Of a stretch of 64,000 nucleotides of DNA, positions 8,726 to 18,305 are shown piece after piece. A model generated the notes under the pieces. That model had not been told where the DNA came from and did no database searches. It worked only from the letters and a program-made list of their open reading frames with translations. How positions within the stretch are numbered: position 1 is the first letter of the stretch; the number at the start of each line of letters is the position of its first letter. This DNA comes from Intestinibacillus sp. Marseille-P6563 (GTDB taxonomy: Bacteria; Bacillota; Clostridia; Oscillospirales; Butyricicoccaceae), in NCBI RefSeq assembly GCF_900604335.1, contig NZ_UWOD01000001.1:372001-436000 (forward strand). The letters run 5' to 3'. A program made the translations under genes and the position numbers.

Positions 8726-9079
8726 ATGAATACAGATAAGATTTACGCAGAACACCTTGCCAACGAGTATGCACCAAAGGACGATTCCAAAGTGATTGCC
8801 CTTCGCAAGTTGGATGCCAGAGCAAAATTACCCGCAACCATCTTCACCTATACGTTTGGTATCCTTTCTGCGCTCATCACAGGGGTCGGAATGTGTATGT
8901 CGATGGATGTGATTGGAAACAGCAGTATCACGATCTTCGTTTTAGGCGTTGTAATCGGAATGATTGGTTTGATTGGGATGGGTGTCAACTACCCGATTTA
9001 CAAAAAAATATTAGCTCACGGCAAACAAAAATATGCTTTTGAAATCATGCAATTAGCCAAGGAAATCAGCGGCCAATAA
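8726..9079 (+). CDS. Small two-segment membrane protein, unknown function
   Basis: This is a 117-residue protein: a charged N-terminal helix (residues 1-38), then two strongly hydrophobic segments (about 42-64 and 70-92) and a short basic tail. AAAGGAGG stands seven bases before the ATG. It resembles small Clostridia membrane proteins often found next to TetR-type regulators and sometimes mislabelled dihydropteridine reductase; I see no enzymatic motif. The tetR-like gene lies 107 bases downstream, so the regulator may once have controlled it (inference). Confidence 0.65.
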   Translation: MNTDKIYAEHLANEYAPKDDSKVIALRKLDARAKLPATIFTYTFGILSALITGVGMCMSMDVIGNSSITIFVLGVVIGMIGLIGMGVNYPIYKKILAHGKQKYAFEIMQLAKEISGQ

Positions 9080-9186
9080 ATTCGTGGAAAAGCAAAAATG
9101 GGTGCGGCTGAGTTTGCCATGGTCATGGTTTCCGTTCTTGTTATGTATATCCGTTCGGTACAATCAAAGGTAGGTGATGGAAGCTG

Positions 9187-9781
9187 ATGAAAAAAAGCAA
9201 ATATTTTAATACAGCGGTTCGCATGGATCAGGCCTTTCTGGAACTTCTGGAAAAAAAGGATATGGAATATATCACAGTAAAGGAGCTTTGCAAAACAGCT
9301 GGGGTCAATCGTTCCACCTTCTATCTGCACTATGAAACCATTGGTGATTTGCTGGCGGAAAGTGTACAATACATGAACACAAAATTTGCGGAACATATGA
9401 AGCTGCATGCGGAAAGCTTTGTTTCAAAAATCCGGGAATGCCCTCTGGATGAATTATATCTGGTGACGCCTACCTACCTGATGCCTTATCTGGAATATAT
9501 CGAACAGAATAAGCGCTTGTTTCGTGCGGCGTTAAAAAATGCTGGTTCCCTTCGGCTGGATGGAACTTACAGACGAATGATGGGCCGTGTTTCTCCCCAT
9601 TCTGGAACGGTTTCAAGTCCCGGAGGCGGATCGAAAATATATGGTGACATTTTATGTGAACGGACTGATGGCAATTGTATCCGAGTGGTTGACAAACGAT
9701 TGCCAAGATTCCATTGAGCATGTCTGCGCTATCATGGAACAATGTGTCATGTGCGGACGTAAAAAAACAGGAGGAAACAAG
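9187..9781 (+). pseudogene. TetR family regulator, frameshifted
   Basis: The start is normal for a TetR/AcrR regulator: a DNA-binding domain with TVKELCKTAGVNRSTFYLHY at about residues 29-48, then a ligand domain. After NAGSLRLDGTYRRM (near 9580) the original frame turns into non-conserved sequence. The expected continuation (FLPILERFQVPEADRKYM and IVSEWLTNDCQDSIEHV) appears in another frame from about 9587. An indel near 9575-9590 has therefore broken the gene. The second frame runs on into the dehydrogenase gene without a stop, so the original stop is lost too. A truncated repressor keeping its DNA-binding domain could still be made. Confidence 0.75.
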
Positions 9782-10849
9782 TTGAAAGCAGGAATTTATT
9801 TCGGCAAAGAGAATGTAGAAATTAGAGAATTGGATTTACCCGAAGTAGGGGATGACGATGTACTGGTGCAGAATATCTATTCCAGTATTTGCGGGACCGA
9901 TGTAGCGGTATTTCGTCACGGTCCAAATACCGGCCACAAAGTGACGGTTGGTGGAGAGTTTGGACATGAAACGGTTTCTCGTGTCGTGAAAGTCGGGAAA
10001 AATGTTGCAGATTTTACGATTGGGGAGCGGGTGTATCCTTATCCTCTCTTTGCCAAAAACGATACGAAGCGTGCGGGAACGCTGGGGGGCTTTTCTGAGT
10101 ATATCTTGATTCCGAAAGCTCGGAAAAATCACTCTCTTTATCCTGTGGATGCGCGCATTTCGGATAAACTGGCGAGTTTGATCGAGCCATTTACCGTAGG
10201 CTGCCGAGCAGCAAGGCGGGGGATGCTCCCAGCAGGCAATGGACAATATATTGCAGGACAAAATGCGGTGGTCTTTGGTTGCGGAACCATTGGAATTGCT
10301 GCGGCTGTTGCGTTCCAATATTTTGGAATGGATAAAGTGATGATATGTGATCATTCGGACTACCGTCTGCACTTAGCGGAAAAGCTTGGATTTGAAACCT
10401 GCAATCCTACAAAGGAAAATTTTAAATGTCATGCGGAAACATATTTTGAAACAGCGCCTTCATTGCTCGAAAAAACGGCCAACATTGACTGCTGGCTGGA
10501 TGCCGCTGGTGTAGAATCGATCCTTGATGACTTTCAGCGCCTTGGAAAAATTGAGAGCCGGTTTGTTTCGGTTGCGGTTCATAATGCACCCCGAACCATT
10601 GACCTGCTGCACATGACTTATGCGCAGCAGAGCATCATTGGAACTGGTGGTTATATGCCGGAGGATGTATGGGATGTACAGAACATGATGTCCTGTGGAA
10701 AATAGGATTTGGAATCCATCATTACCCACGAATTTTCTCTGGATGAACTGGTACAGGCAATTCAAACTGCCGGCGATGTTAACCATGCCGGAAATGTAGT
10801 AATTCGGACAACAGCAAAGGAAACCGCTGTTGTAAAGCAGTCATATTGA
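9782..10849 (+). pseudogene. Zinc-type alcohol dehydrogenase with nonsense mutation
   Basis: This is a medium-chain dehydrogenase starting at TTG 9782 with AGGAGG upstream. Zinc and proton-relay residues are seen in SSICGTDVAVF and GGEFGHE, and the coenzyme motif in VVFGCGTIGIAAA. At 10703-10705 a TAG interrupts MMSCGK-DLESIITHEF. The same frame continues past it for 47 codons to TGA at 10849 with normal family C-terminal sequence, and the expected residue there is tryptophan, one base change from TAG. The product would lose about 13 percent of its length. It follows the broken tetR gene; both are presumed inactive. Confidence 0.8.
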
Positions 10850-11184
10850 CATGCCGCTGGAGCTACACACTGCGCAATTACCAACTCTCCGAGCAAGCAT
10901 GCAAAATGTATGTATTCACACTTCATTCTCGATATAAGTACAAGAGCAGAGAAAAGTCGATAAAAATCGTGCGTGTAGCGATTGAGCGCGATCTATAGAG
11001 GTTGTAAAAGTTTTGAAAAACTTTCTGTACGGAATCAAAGTTGGGACAAGTCCTCATGTAGATTGAAAACTGAATAAAGAACACCTGGACATGAAAGGAA
11101 ATGTGCCGTGTGACAGGCCTGCCATGACCTCTGTTTCAGAGAATACGGTTTTAATAAAACAGGGCGAGCAATCAGGCTTATGCC
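10850..11184. other. Non-coding stretch without recognised features
   Basis: No convincing gene is present. A small AT-rich hairpin (AAAGTTTT/AAAACTTT, about 10999-11018) is the only structure noticed. The stretch separates the dehydrogenase pseudogene from conjugative-element debris. Confidence 0.5.
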
Positions 11185-11470
11185 CTAGATTTCGTCAGAA
11201 TCAATACTATTCTTGTTATCAAGATGACAGATTCTTGATCTGTTGAGCAATATGGTTTCAACGCTCAACTCTGCGATTGCCTTTGAAATGGTCTGGCGGC
11301 AGGTATCCAGTTCTTCAATTTTCTTGTTGGCGTAGGCACATAGGGTCATATTGTCTCAGGTCAGCGTATCTAGCAGCTTTTCAATCTCTACCTGCGCCTC
11401 ATTTTGGTAGTCAACGAAGTGGTAGACTGCCCACCTTTCATCGGCGGTTTTGATGCGATGTTCCCGCCTT
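11185..11470 (-). pseudogene. Serine recombinase C-terminal fragment
   Basis: A minus-strand frame with one in-frame stop reads VDYQNEAQVEIEKLLDTLT, stop, DNMTLCAYANKKIEELD, CRQTISKAIAEL, and ends at 11185. This is the coiled-coil C-terminal portion typical of large serine recombinases (pattern IEKLL...L..YAN.KIEELD). Nothing of the catalytic domain is present. It is an inactive remnant of a second, different recombinase from the copy at 2603. Confidence 0.55.
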
Positions 11471-11479
11471 ACCGGTGTC

Positions 11480-11662
11480 CTACGCTACGGTGCGCTGTTT
11501 GATAGACACTATCTGCTTGCTTTTGGCCAATTCCATGCGATAACGGGCTTTCATCAGTTTCGTGATTTGATCGCCCACAGCGAGCTTAATGCTACCGCCC
11601 CGCTCTTCTAACTGTCTTGGCTTTTCCCACGGCTTATTGACTTTCTCCTTAATGTCCCGCAT
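11480..11662 (-). CDS. Small basic protein beside conjugation-gene remnants
   Basis: This is a 60-residue charged, basic protein starting MRDIKEKVNKPWEKPRQLEE, with a strong AAAGGAGG site nine bases upstream of the ATG, which supports a real gene start. It lies downstream of the VirB4 remnant on the same strand. Short ORFs beginning with similar MRDIKE sequences accompany mobilisation genes in Clostridia elements, but I cannot assign a function. It may be a leftover with an intact frame. Confidence 0.4.
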   Translation of the reverse strand: MRDIKEKVNKPWEKPRQLEERGGSIKLAVGDQITKLMKARYRMELAKSKQIVSIKQRTVA

Positions 11663-11706
11663 GACGTTCCTCCTTTGCCGTTAATCTGTCCCAACTTGGG
11701 ACACAA

Positions 11707-12636
11707 TTATTTGTCCACTACATCGTCGCCTAGGGTCATGGACATAAGGCGGTAAAGCGCGGTATCTCCGGGAATGGTATTGACAAGTGGGCCGATGGTG
11801 CCGCCCATACGGATCAGGCCGGAGCCAGGAACGAAATTGGTGATGTAGCCCATTTTCATATCGGAGATATGCAGTAACTTGAACAGCTCTGCTCGATCCG
11901 TTGCCGCCTGATTCAGCAGCACCAGAAACTCTTTGTTGGCAAACATGAGCCGGGCAGTTTCAGAGCGAGGTAGAAATACTTGAAAAACAGATACGCCTCG
12001 TCAATAAACTCCCATGTGTATTTACTCCGTCGCCTGTTAGAGTCGACACGGTTCTGGATGGCCTCCAACGTCGCCACAAGGCCGGTGGGGCGCAGCTACT
12101 CACCCACTTCATACAAGTACAAGTCAAAGGAGATGATGCGGCTTCCCATATCCACATTGGTCGCATAGGCGAACACATTGAGGGTGCTGATTTCAGAAGG
12201 CCAGCGCAATTTCCTGTACAGCCTCCTTCAACTGCTTCAGCACATCCTGTCGCCAGTCGGACAGCACCGAGGCGGCCCCTTTGCAGCCGTTTTTCAGATA
12301 GGGACGCAGGATGTTGGACGTGCAACGGTCAATAATGGATTTCTGTGCGCTGCCCAGCGTCCCAGTCCCCATTTGCTGCTCGATGATGCTCATAAGCACC
12401 CCGGATTTCATGACAATGGGGTTTTCGCCGTCTCCGATATCCATCAGGTTAATATGGTGGTGGCTGTGGAGGGATATCTCGATAATCTCACCACTCAACG
12501 CCGGGACAAGAGAGCCATATTCCCATTGCATCAATGACGATATCATCGTCGGTAGTCAGTACAATATTGGTGATACAGCTTTTCATGGTGACGGATTTAC
12601 CGGAGCCGGATACACCCTTTGGTGAAGTACGGGCCT
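11707..12636 (-). pseudogene. VirB4/TraE-like conjugation ATPase, heavily decayed
   Basis: Several minus-strand frames joined in order spell an ICE-type VirB4 ATPase. The Walker A region is GVSGSGKSVTMKS. It is followed by ITNIVLTTDDDIVID, DIGDGENPIVMKSGVLM, STLNVFAYATNVDMGSRIIS, TWEFIDEAYLFF (Walker B region) and EFLVLLNQAATDRAELFKLL near the C-terminus. In-frame stops, frameshifts and an internal deletion between EAYLFF and EFLVLL make it non-functional. VirB4 energises type IV secretion during conjugation. It shows that a conjugative element once occupied this island. Confidence 0.8.
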
Positions 12637-12637
12637 A

Positions 12638-13147
12638 GGAATCCAAACCGAAGGCTGCGAAAACATCGATCAGGCTCACGGTCTGGCTGCCGTTCTTTTA
12701 GTTGTAGGTGAATACCAGCTTATCGTCGAACATATAGATGGAGTTAAGAAAGATGCCGATGATCTGTCGCTGGTAGGCTTTATCATCCGGGTCACCGTAA
12801 CGAAACCAGGAAATCCATTCGATAATATCCTCCCGGCTGTACTATGGGTGTTCCAGTTCCGCTTGCAGGATACTGGCTTTCACATTGTCACGCAGCTGCT
12901 CCAGTTCCTCCAGCCGCTGGCGGGTGCTGCTAGTGAAGATGCTTGCTGGATGGCGTTGAGCATATTCTCAATACCCCGCTCGGTGTCAGCCAACTGGCGA
13001 CGGAGCAAAGGCATAGAGTTGTCTTCGATGTCTTGCAGGGCCACCAGTTCGTCTGCGATCTGGACAATTAGGTCATCCTGGAACACTCGCTGAATAGTGT
13101 ACGTCACGGCGATATGTTCGATCCAGTCCTTTGGCCAGTACACCTCA
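12638..13147 (-). pseudogene. Serine recombinase C-terminal part abutting VirB4 remnant
   Basis: Read on the minus strand, YWPKDWIEHIAV, ELVALQDIEDNSMPLLRRQL, TERGIENMLNAIQQ, TRQRLEELEQLRDNVKASIL, IEWISWFRYGD, IIGIFLNSIYMFDDKLVFTY and KNGSQTVSLIDVF reproduce the C-terminal half of a large serine recombinase. A frameshift lies after NAIQQ, and in-frame TAG and TAA codons follow. The catalytic domain is missing. The reading direction runs directly into the VirB4 remnant with only a stop between them, so a rearrangement fused the two. Confidence 0.75.
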
Positions 13148-13269
13148 GAAACGGTCCATTGACTTCGGGACAAGCCGATAATCCCCGTCTGGAACGACCG
13201 CCGAGACGGAAAAGAGGTTTGGTATCCCCAGGAACAACCGACCTTTGAGTGTTCGGTTGCAAGGGGGGT

Positions 13270-13662
13270 CCCTGCGGCCCGTCTCATCTACTATCGCCAG
13301 CGCATTCTGGAAGCCGGGCTGCTCATGCGCCGTTGCAGCCATCTTCTTTGGCTCGGACGCCCGCAGCACCCTGTGTAGCGACCGTTGCCAAAAAACCGCC
13401 AAGCGCCAGTTCGATGGCCGGGCCAAGGGCAAGGACTACGAGCAGGCCTACGTCCGGGAATATATGCTGGTATAACCCGCATCACCAAACTAAAAAAGGC
13501 CGGCACACCACCCGAATAGATCGGACGGGCGCGGGCCGTATTGAAGAAATTCCACAAGGAAGCATTGAACCGCAGACAGCAGGTCAAGGAGAAAAAGCTG
13601 TCCGCCAGCCAATTTATCAGCTGGATGATCGAGCTGGAGGAAGTTATTGGGAGGATTTGTAG
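13270..13662 (+). pseudogene. DUF6076-like zinc-finger protein remnant
   Basis: A plus-strand frame gives CSCAVAAIFFGS, TLCSDRCQKTAKRQFDGRAK, DYEQAYVREYMLV, then a frameshift and RARAVLKKFHKEALNRRQ, VKEKKLSASQFISWMIELEE. A C...CSDRC cysteine cluster followed by a long basic helix is the layout of small Clostridia element-encoded zinc-finger proteins of the DUF6076 type. A frameshift near 13475 and an in-frame TAG make it broken. The family name is a moderate-confidence recollection; the coding remnant itself is clear. Confidence 0.5.
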
Positions 13663-13747
13663 GAGATAGGAAACACCAAACTTCCATAGTTTTTGATTTA
13701 ATTTTACAATTATACTAAATTATCACTACATAAATCGTGTCATTGGA

Positions 13748-13776
13748 TTGATATTCTCGAAAGAATATGATGTAAT
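13748..13776 (+). promoter_or_regulatory. Promoter with internal palindrome before the DUF262 gene
   Basis: TTGATA (13748-13753) and TGTAAT (13771-13776) are 17 bases apart. The spacer is almost filled by the inverted repeat ATATTC-TCGAAA-GAATAT (13751-13768), positioned to act as an operator. The start codon lies 33 bases further on, after AAGGGAG. Confidence 0.5.
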
Positions 13777-13808
13777 ATACATAGCATTCTTAGGAAGGGA
13801 GTATTTCT

Positions 13809-15694
13809 ATGAACACATGGGAGCAATCGTCATTTAGCGCGATTGAAATACACAATAGCATTACAAATGGAACTTTTGTTGTTCCCCCATATCAGCGCGG
13901 TGTCGTCTGGAGCAAAAATCAAAAAGATCAATTTGTTGACACACTAAAAAGAGGTCTTCCTTTTGGTACCATTTTGTTGTATTGGGATGAAAAAAACAAC
14001 AAGTATCAAATAATTGATGGCTTACAGCGTTCATCCACTATATATGATTTCATCAACCATCCCGCTCCTTTTTTAATGATGATGATATTGAAGATAATTT
14101 GCCTGTTCAGTTAGCAAAGCTGACAGGTGTTGTAATTACATCGGGCTTGCTTCGCGATATACAAGGGAATTTGATCTCTTGGGTGCACAATGCTTTTTCC
14201 ACAATGGATGATGTGCGGGATATGCAATACATAGACTATGCTATTGCTTTTACAAAACATTTTCCCTCGGCCGCAGGTAAAGAATCAGAGATTGCCAAAA
14301 TCGTTCGTCCTACTTTAAAGAAATTTAAAGACTTGTGCGAAAACTTATGTACGGTGCGGATTCCTGCCATTGTGATCAAAGGTAACGATGATACTTTGCC
14401 TGAAATATTTGAAAGAATCAACTCTAAAGGGACGCAACTTTCGAAGTATCAAATTTATGCGGCATCTTGGATACATAAATATAAAATTTCATCCGCGTCG
14501 CTCTCTGAGTTCATAAAATACAACAAAGAGCGCTATGAATACATGGAGAGTGACGGGACGGATATTGCTGACTTTGATCCTATCGATTACATGAGAAATA
14601 GCAGGTTAAACTTGTTTGAAATAGCATATGCACTAGGGAAAACATTAGGTAGTAAATATCCATGCCTTTTTAACACAAAAAAAGATATCAGAGAAGTTGA
14701 CAGTTTAGGTTTTACTTTAATTGCCGCCTGTTTAGGTGTAAAAAATTCTAATTTAAAAAGTCTTCATACTTCTTTCGAGAGGATTGTTGGCCAACAAAAC
14801 GTTGATCTGTTTTTAGAGCGGGTTATTCAATGTGTTGATACTGCACATAAACTGATTGGAAAATTTAATAGATTTAAAGTGAATTCGCAAAGTGAAGTTG
14901 GGCCATTACATACTGAATTCCAAATCATTTCCTTAATTGCAAATATCTTTATTGCACGCTATGGACAATATTCCAAAGATGAAAATGATCGCATAGTAGA
15001 CTACGCTGTGGCTTTGCAAAGTTCGAATACCACATGGGCTGACTACGAAACTTGTCTAAAACGAAATGCATGGAAAAGGTACTGTGTGGACATCCTCAAT
15101 TCAAGGTGGAAAGGTGCTGGTGACAAAAAGCTGGATTCTGTGGCTTTCGATACAAACTATTTTGCAGCAGACATTCGTTGGGATGATTTTGAAAATGGTT
15201 TGCAGCAATGGTATAACTCCTCTAAACTTGAAAAAAGAGAATATAAGCGCGTAGCTTTTCCTCAAGAAGCAGAGAAAATGTTTTTAGCAATGTTATATTT
15301 ACCTATTTTCTCGGCGGCAGATCAAACTGATCATTCAAAGTATGACGTTGAGCATCTGCTAACCAAAAATCTTCTCAGAAAATGCCTGGATCGATACGAT
15401 GGAAAATTGCGGCTTCCTATTGGTTGTATTGGAAACTTGTGCTTACTGCCACAAAAAGAAAATCGATCGAAACGAGATAAAACGATATATGAAGACAGCT
15501 CGTTCCTTTCCAAATCTCAATACTCTTTGAGTGACTTGGAAAACAAATTCACGTTTACACGTGAAGATGATTTGAAATGGGCAAATGATTCTTCTCTGTC
15601 ACAGGAAAAATTCGAAGAGTTGTACCTCCATTATATTGACCAAAGATTTGCGAATATGGTAGCTCGAATTAAAGAAAAATACTACAACTGCTAG
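13809..15694 (+). CDS. DUF262/DUF1524 (GmrSD-like) defence-type protein, two frames
   Basis: The N-terminal frame (13809-14114) carries the DUF262 signature: PPYQRGVVWSKNQKDQFVDT, and IIDGLQRSSTIYDF in place of the usual DGQQR.T. The rest lies one base back (-1) and joins at 14069-14075, giving about 628 residues. The C-terminal part (YDVEHLL...IGNLCLLPQKENRSKRDKT) is a DUF1524 HNH-like nuclease domain. DUF262 plus DUF1524 proteins include GmrSD-type type IV restriction enzymes and other anti-phage effectors. The join is an in-phase T TTT TTA heptamer, so -1 frameshifting could make the full protein; otherwise this is a one-base-deletion pseudogene. The gene is visibly AT-rich compared with the surrounding chromosome. 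Confidence 0.75.
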
Positions 15695-15720
15695 CTGTGG
15701 GAAAGCATTGATCCCGCCGC

Positions 15721-15762
15721 AAAAGGGGAAGGTGCCGAATCGTTATGGCACCTTCCCCTTTT
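15721..15762 (+). terminator. Intrinsic terminator after the DUF262 gene
   Basis: AAAAGGGGAAGGTGCC pairs with GGCACCTTCCCCTTTT around a ten-base loop, 26 bases after the stop codon. Confidence 0.85.
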
Positions 15763-15770
15763 ATGCAATA

Positions 15771-15818
15771 TAAAAAATAAACCCGAACCCATCGCCAATC
15801 GGCATAAGGTTCGGATTT
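15771..15818 (-). terminator. Intrinsic terminator of tRNA-Ala
   Basis: On the minus strand AAATCCGAACC pairs with GGTTCGGGTTT (one mismatch) and is followed by TATTTTTTA, nine bases after the tRNA 3' end. Confidence 0.7.
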
Positions 15819-15826
15819 GTTTGTTG

Positions 15827-15902
<76 letters not shown>

Positions 15903-15924
15903 ATGCCGTTGCTCGACAATAGAT

Positions 15925-15953
15925 ATTATAAAAAATGCACTCCCTTTTGTCAA
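15925..15953 (-). promoter_or_regulatory. Consensus promoter of tRNA-Ala
   Basis: On the minus strand TTGACA (15948-15953) and TATAAT (15925-15930) are separated by exactly 17 bases, 22 bases before the mature tRNA 5' end. Confidence 0.9.
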
Positions 15954-16157
15954 GTGCTTTTTTCAAGAATCTCGTGCCCGCCCATCTGTCCCACTGCACG
16001 ATATTTTCGTACAAAAACACAAAACCCCACGCTTTGGCAAGAAAATCCGGCAATCTTCTTGCAATCGGAACGGTTTGTGGTAAAATGAATGGGTATAGTG
16101 TATTAAGAGTGGAAATATCCCCTTTTATACCATCTTTGGATTCGGAGAGTATCAGTT

Positions 16158-17813
16158 ATGATGGATTGGAAGTATCTTGCGGACAAACTGTTTCCGCATA
16201 TCGTAGAAACCCCGGAGCAGGTAGAAGCGCGCTATCCCAAGCGCAATCTGCCGGAGGGCGCCAAAGTCACCCGTATGGGGCCCAGCCCGACCGGCTTTAT
16301 GCACTTGGGCAACCTGTATGGCGCACTGGTCGATGAGCGCTTGGCCCATCAATCGGGCGGTGTATTCTATCTTCGCATTGAGGATACCGACCGCAAGCGC
16401 GAAGTCGAAGGCGGTGTACAGACGATCATCGATGCGTTTTCGGCTTTCGGCTTGCCGTTCGATGAAGGCGCTACCCTGGACGGCGAAACCGGCGACTATG
16501 GTCCCTATCGCCAGTCGCAGCGCGCACAGATCTACCAAACCTTTGTCAAATCGCTCATGGAGCGCGGCATGGCCTATCCCTGCTTCTGCACCGAAGAAGA
16601 ACTGGCTGCCGCCCATGCTGAGCAGGAAAAGAATAAAGAAAACTTCGGCTATTACGGCAAATATGCCGTCTGGCGCGACCGGACCCTCGAAGACATCGAA
16701 GCTGAACTGGCGAAGGGCACTCCGTATGTCGTGCGCTTCCGCTCGGAAGGCAGCATCGACCATAAGATCCGCCACGAGGACCTGGTCAAGGGCAAGATGG
16801 AAGTCACCGAAAACGATCAGGATGTCGTCATCCTCAAATCGGACGGTATCCCGACTTATCACTTTGCGCATGTTGTCGACGACCATCTGATGGGCACCAC
16901 CGTGGTCGTGCGCGGCGAAGAATGGCTGGCCACCCTGCCGGTTCATTTGCAGCTCTTCCGTGCGATGGGCTGGAAGGCACCCAAGTACGCTCACACCGCC
17001 CAGCTGATGAAGATCGATGAAGAAACCGGCGGCAAGCGCAAGTTGTCCAAGCGCAAGGACCCGGAACTGGCCCTCACCTATTATGCTAAGGAAGGCTATC
17101 CGGCTCCCTGTGTGCTCGAATACCTCATGACGCTGCTCAACTCCAACTTTGAGGAATGGCGGCGCACCAATCCGACCGCACCGATGAACGACTTCCCGTT
17201 CTCCACCAAGAAGATGAGCGGTTCGGGTGCGCTGTTTGACATTGACAAGCTTCAGGACGTGTCCAAAAACGTCATCTCCCGCATGAGCGCCGACGAAGTT
17301 TATGATTTCGTTTCCGCCTGGAGTGCTGAGCACGACCCGGCTTTCCATGCTCTGTTCACCCGCGACCCGGACAAATCCCGTGCCTTCCTGGCCATCGGCC
17401 GCGGTGGCAAGAAGCCGCGCAAGGACATTGCCCTGTGGAGCGATGTCAAGCCGTGTATGGATTTCCTGTTTGATGAATTATTCCAGCCCGATTACACCAT
17501 GCCCGAGCGGGTCAGCGCGGCCGATGCCAAGGCCATGCTGGACGACTTTGCGCAGGTCTTTGACCCGGCCGACACGCCGGACGGCTTCTTTGAAAAGATG
17601 AAGGCCATCGCCGAAAAGCACGGCTATGCTGCCGATACCAAGGCATATAAGGCAAATCCCGACCAGTACAAGGGCGCTGTGGGCGATGTATCCATGGTCA
17701 TCCGTGTTGCGGTCGCTGGCCGGCAAAATGCGCCCGACCTGCAAAGCGTAATGCACATCATGGGCCGTGAGCAGGTGCTCGCGCGTCTGGCCGCGTGCAA
17801 AGAGGCACTGTAA
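16158..17813 (+). CDS. gltX: Glutamyl-tRNA synthetase
   Basis: This 551-residue class I aminoacyl-tRNA synthetase charges tRNA-Glu with glutamate. The HIGH motif appears in PSPTGFMHLGNLYGAL (about residues 42-57) and KMSKS as KRKLSKRKDPEL (about 294-305). FYLRIEDTDRKREVEGG is the conserved glutamate-binding loop. The length is longer than the usual 480-500 residues, as in the Clostridia form with an extended C-terminal anticodon-binding region. GGAGAG precedes the ATG. It is first in a run with a small lipoprotein and glnS. Because glnS is present, this enzyme is probably discriminating for tRNA-Glu (inference). Confidence 0.95.
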   Translation: MMDWKYLADKLFPHIVETPEQVEARYPKRNLPEGAKVTRMGPSPTGFMHLGNLYGALVDERLAHQSGGVFYLRIEDTDRKREVEGGVQTIIDAFSAFGLPFDEGATLDGETGDYGPYRQSQRAQIYQTFVKSLMERGMAYPCFCTEEELAAAHAEQEKNKENFGYYGKYAVWRDRTLEDIEAELAKGTPYVVRFRSEGSIDHKIRHEDLVKGKMEVTENDQDVVILKSDGIPTYHFAHVVDDHLMGTTVVVRGEEWLATLPVHLQLFRAMGWKAPKYAHTAQLMKIDEETGGKRKLSKRKDPELALTYYAKEGYPAPCVLEYLMTLLNSNFEEWRRTNPTAPMNDFPFSTKKMSGSGALFDIDKLQDVSKNVISRMSADEVYDFVSAWSAEHDPAFHALFTRDPDKSRAFLAIGRGGKKPRKDIALWSDVKPCMDFLFDELFQPDYTMPERVSAADAKAMLDDFAQVFDPADTPDGFFEKMKAIAEKHGYAADTKAYKANPDQYKGAVGDVSMVIRVAVAGRQNAPDLQSVMHIMGREQVLARLAACKEAL

Positions 17814-17857
17814 AACCATCCAGGCGGGCTCCGTTTTGAGTAAGGAGGTTTGTTAGC

Positions 17858-18280
17858 ATGACCCTGCGAAAACTTCTCATCCTCGGTTCGATGTTCGTGC
17901 TTCTCTCTGGTTGCGGCCAGTCCGCGCCGGATGCAGCTGCATCCGTTCAGGGAGTCGAAGCACCCACCCACTTTTTGGACAACCTATCCCTGTCCGATTC
18001 CGTGACTGCAAGCGATGCGGAAGGCCGCACAGTGGTGTTTGGTACATTGGACGACGCCAGCATGCAGCAGGTTGAGGATTATTGGGCTGCTGTACTTGCC
18101 GCCGACGATTCTGCGGAGGCGCGGGATGCGACCATCTCTTCCACGCTGGAAATCGAACTGGAAGATCAAACGGTTACCATGACCATCATTTCCGACCTGC
18201 CGGAGTATTTAGAGGCCCATGGCATTCCAGATGACGGGCTCAGCCGCCAAAATTTTGCCTATTGTATTGAAAAAACATAA
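17858..18280 (+). CDS. Small lipoprotein of unknown function
   Basis: This is a 140-residue protein with a lipoprotein signal peptide: a basic start MTLRKL, a hydrophobic core and the lipobox LLSGC with the lipidated cysteine at residue 19. The mature part is acidic, about 120 residues, with no recognised domain. AAGGAGG lies before the ATG. It sits between gltX and glnS, 44 bases after one and 25 bases before the other, so it is probably co-transcribed with them. That does not by itself suggest a translational role. Confidence 0.7.
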   Translation: MTLRKLLILGSMFVLLSGCGQSAPDAAASVQGVEAPTHFLDNLSLSDSVTASDAEGRTVVFGTLDDASMQQVEDYWAAVLAADDSAEARDATISSTLEIELEDQTVTMTIISDLPEYLEAHGIPDDGLSRQNFAYCIEKT

Positions 18281-18305
18281 ACCGAAAGGGGTTACTTGAA
18301 ATTCC

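Noticed and set aside
9587-10705. Apparent single protein joining the TetR C-terminus to the dehydrogenase
   Set aside because: The fusion arises only because the tetR frameshift removed its stop. The dehydrogenase has its own AGGAGG and TTG start at 9782, so two separate genes are more reasonable.
14069-14074. Phase variation through the six-T tract in the DUF262 gene
   Set aside because: Six bases is short for frequent replication slippage; the exact in-phase slippery heptamer or a plain deletion are better explanations.
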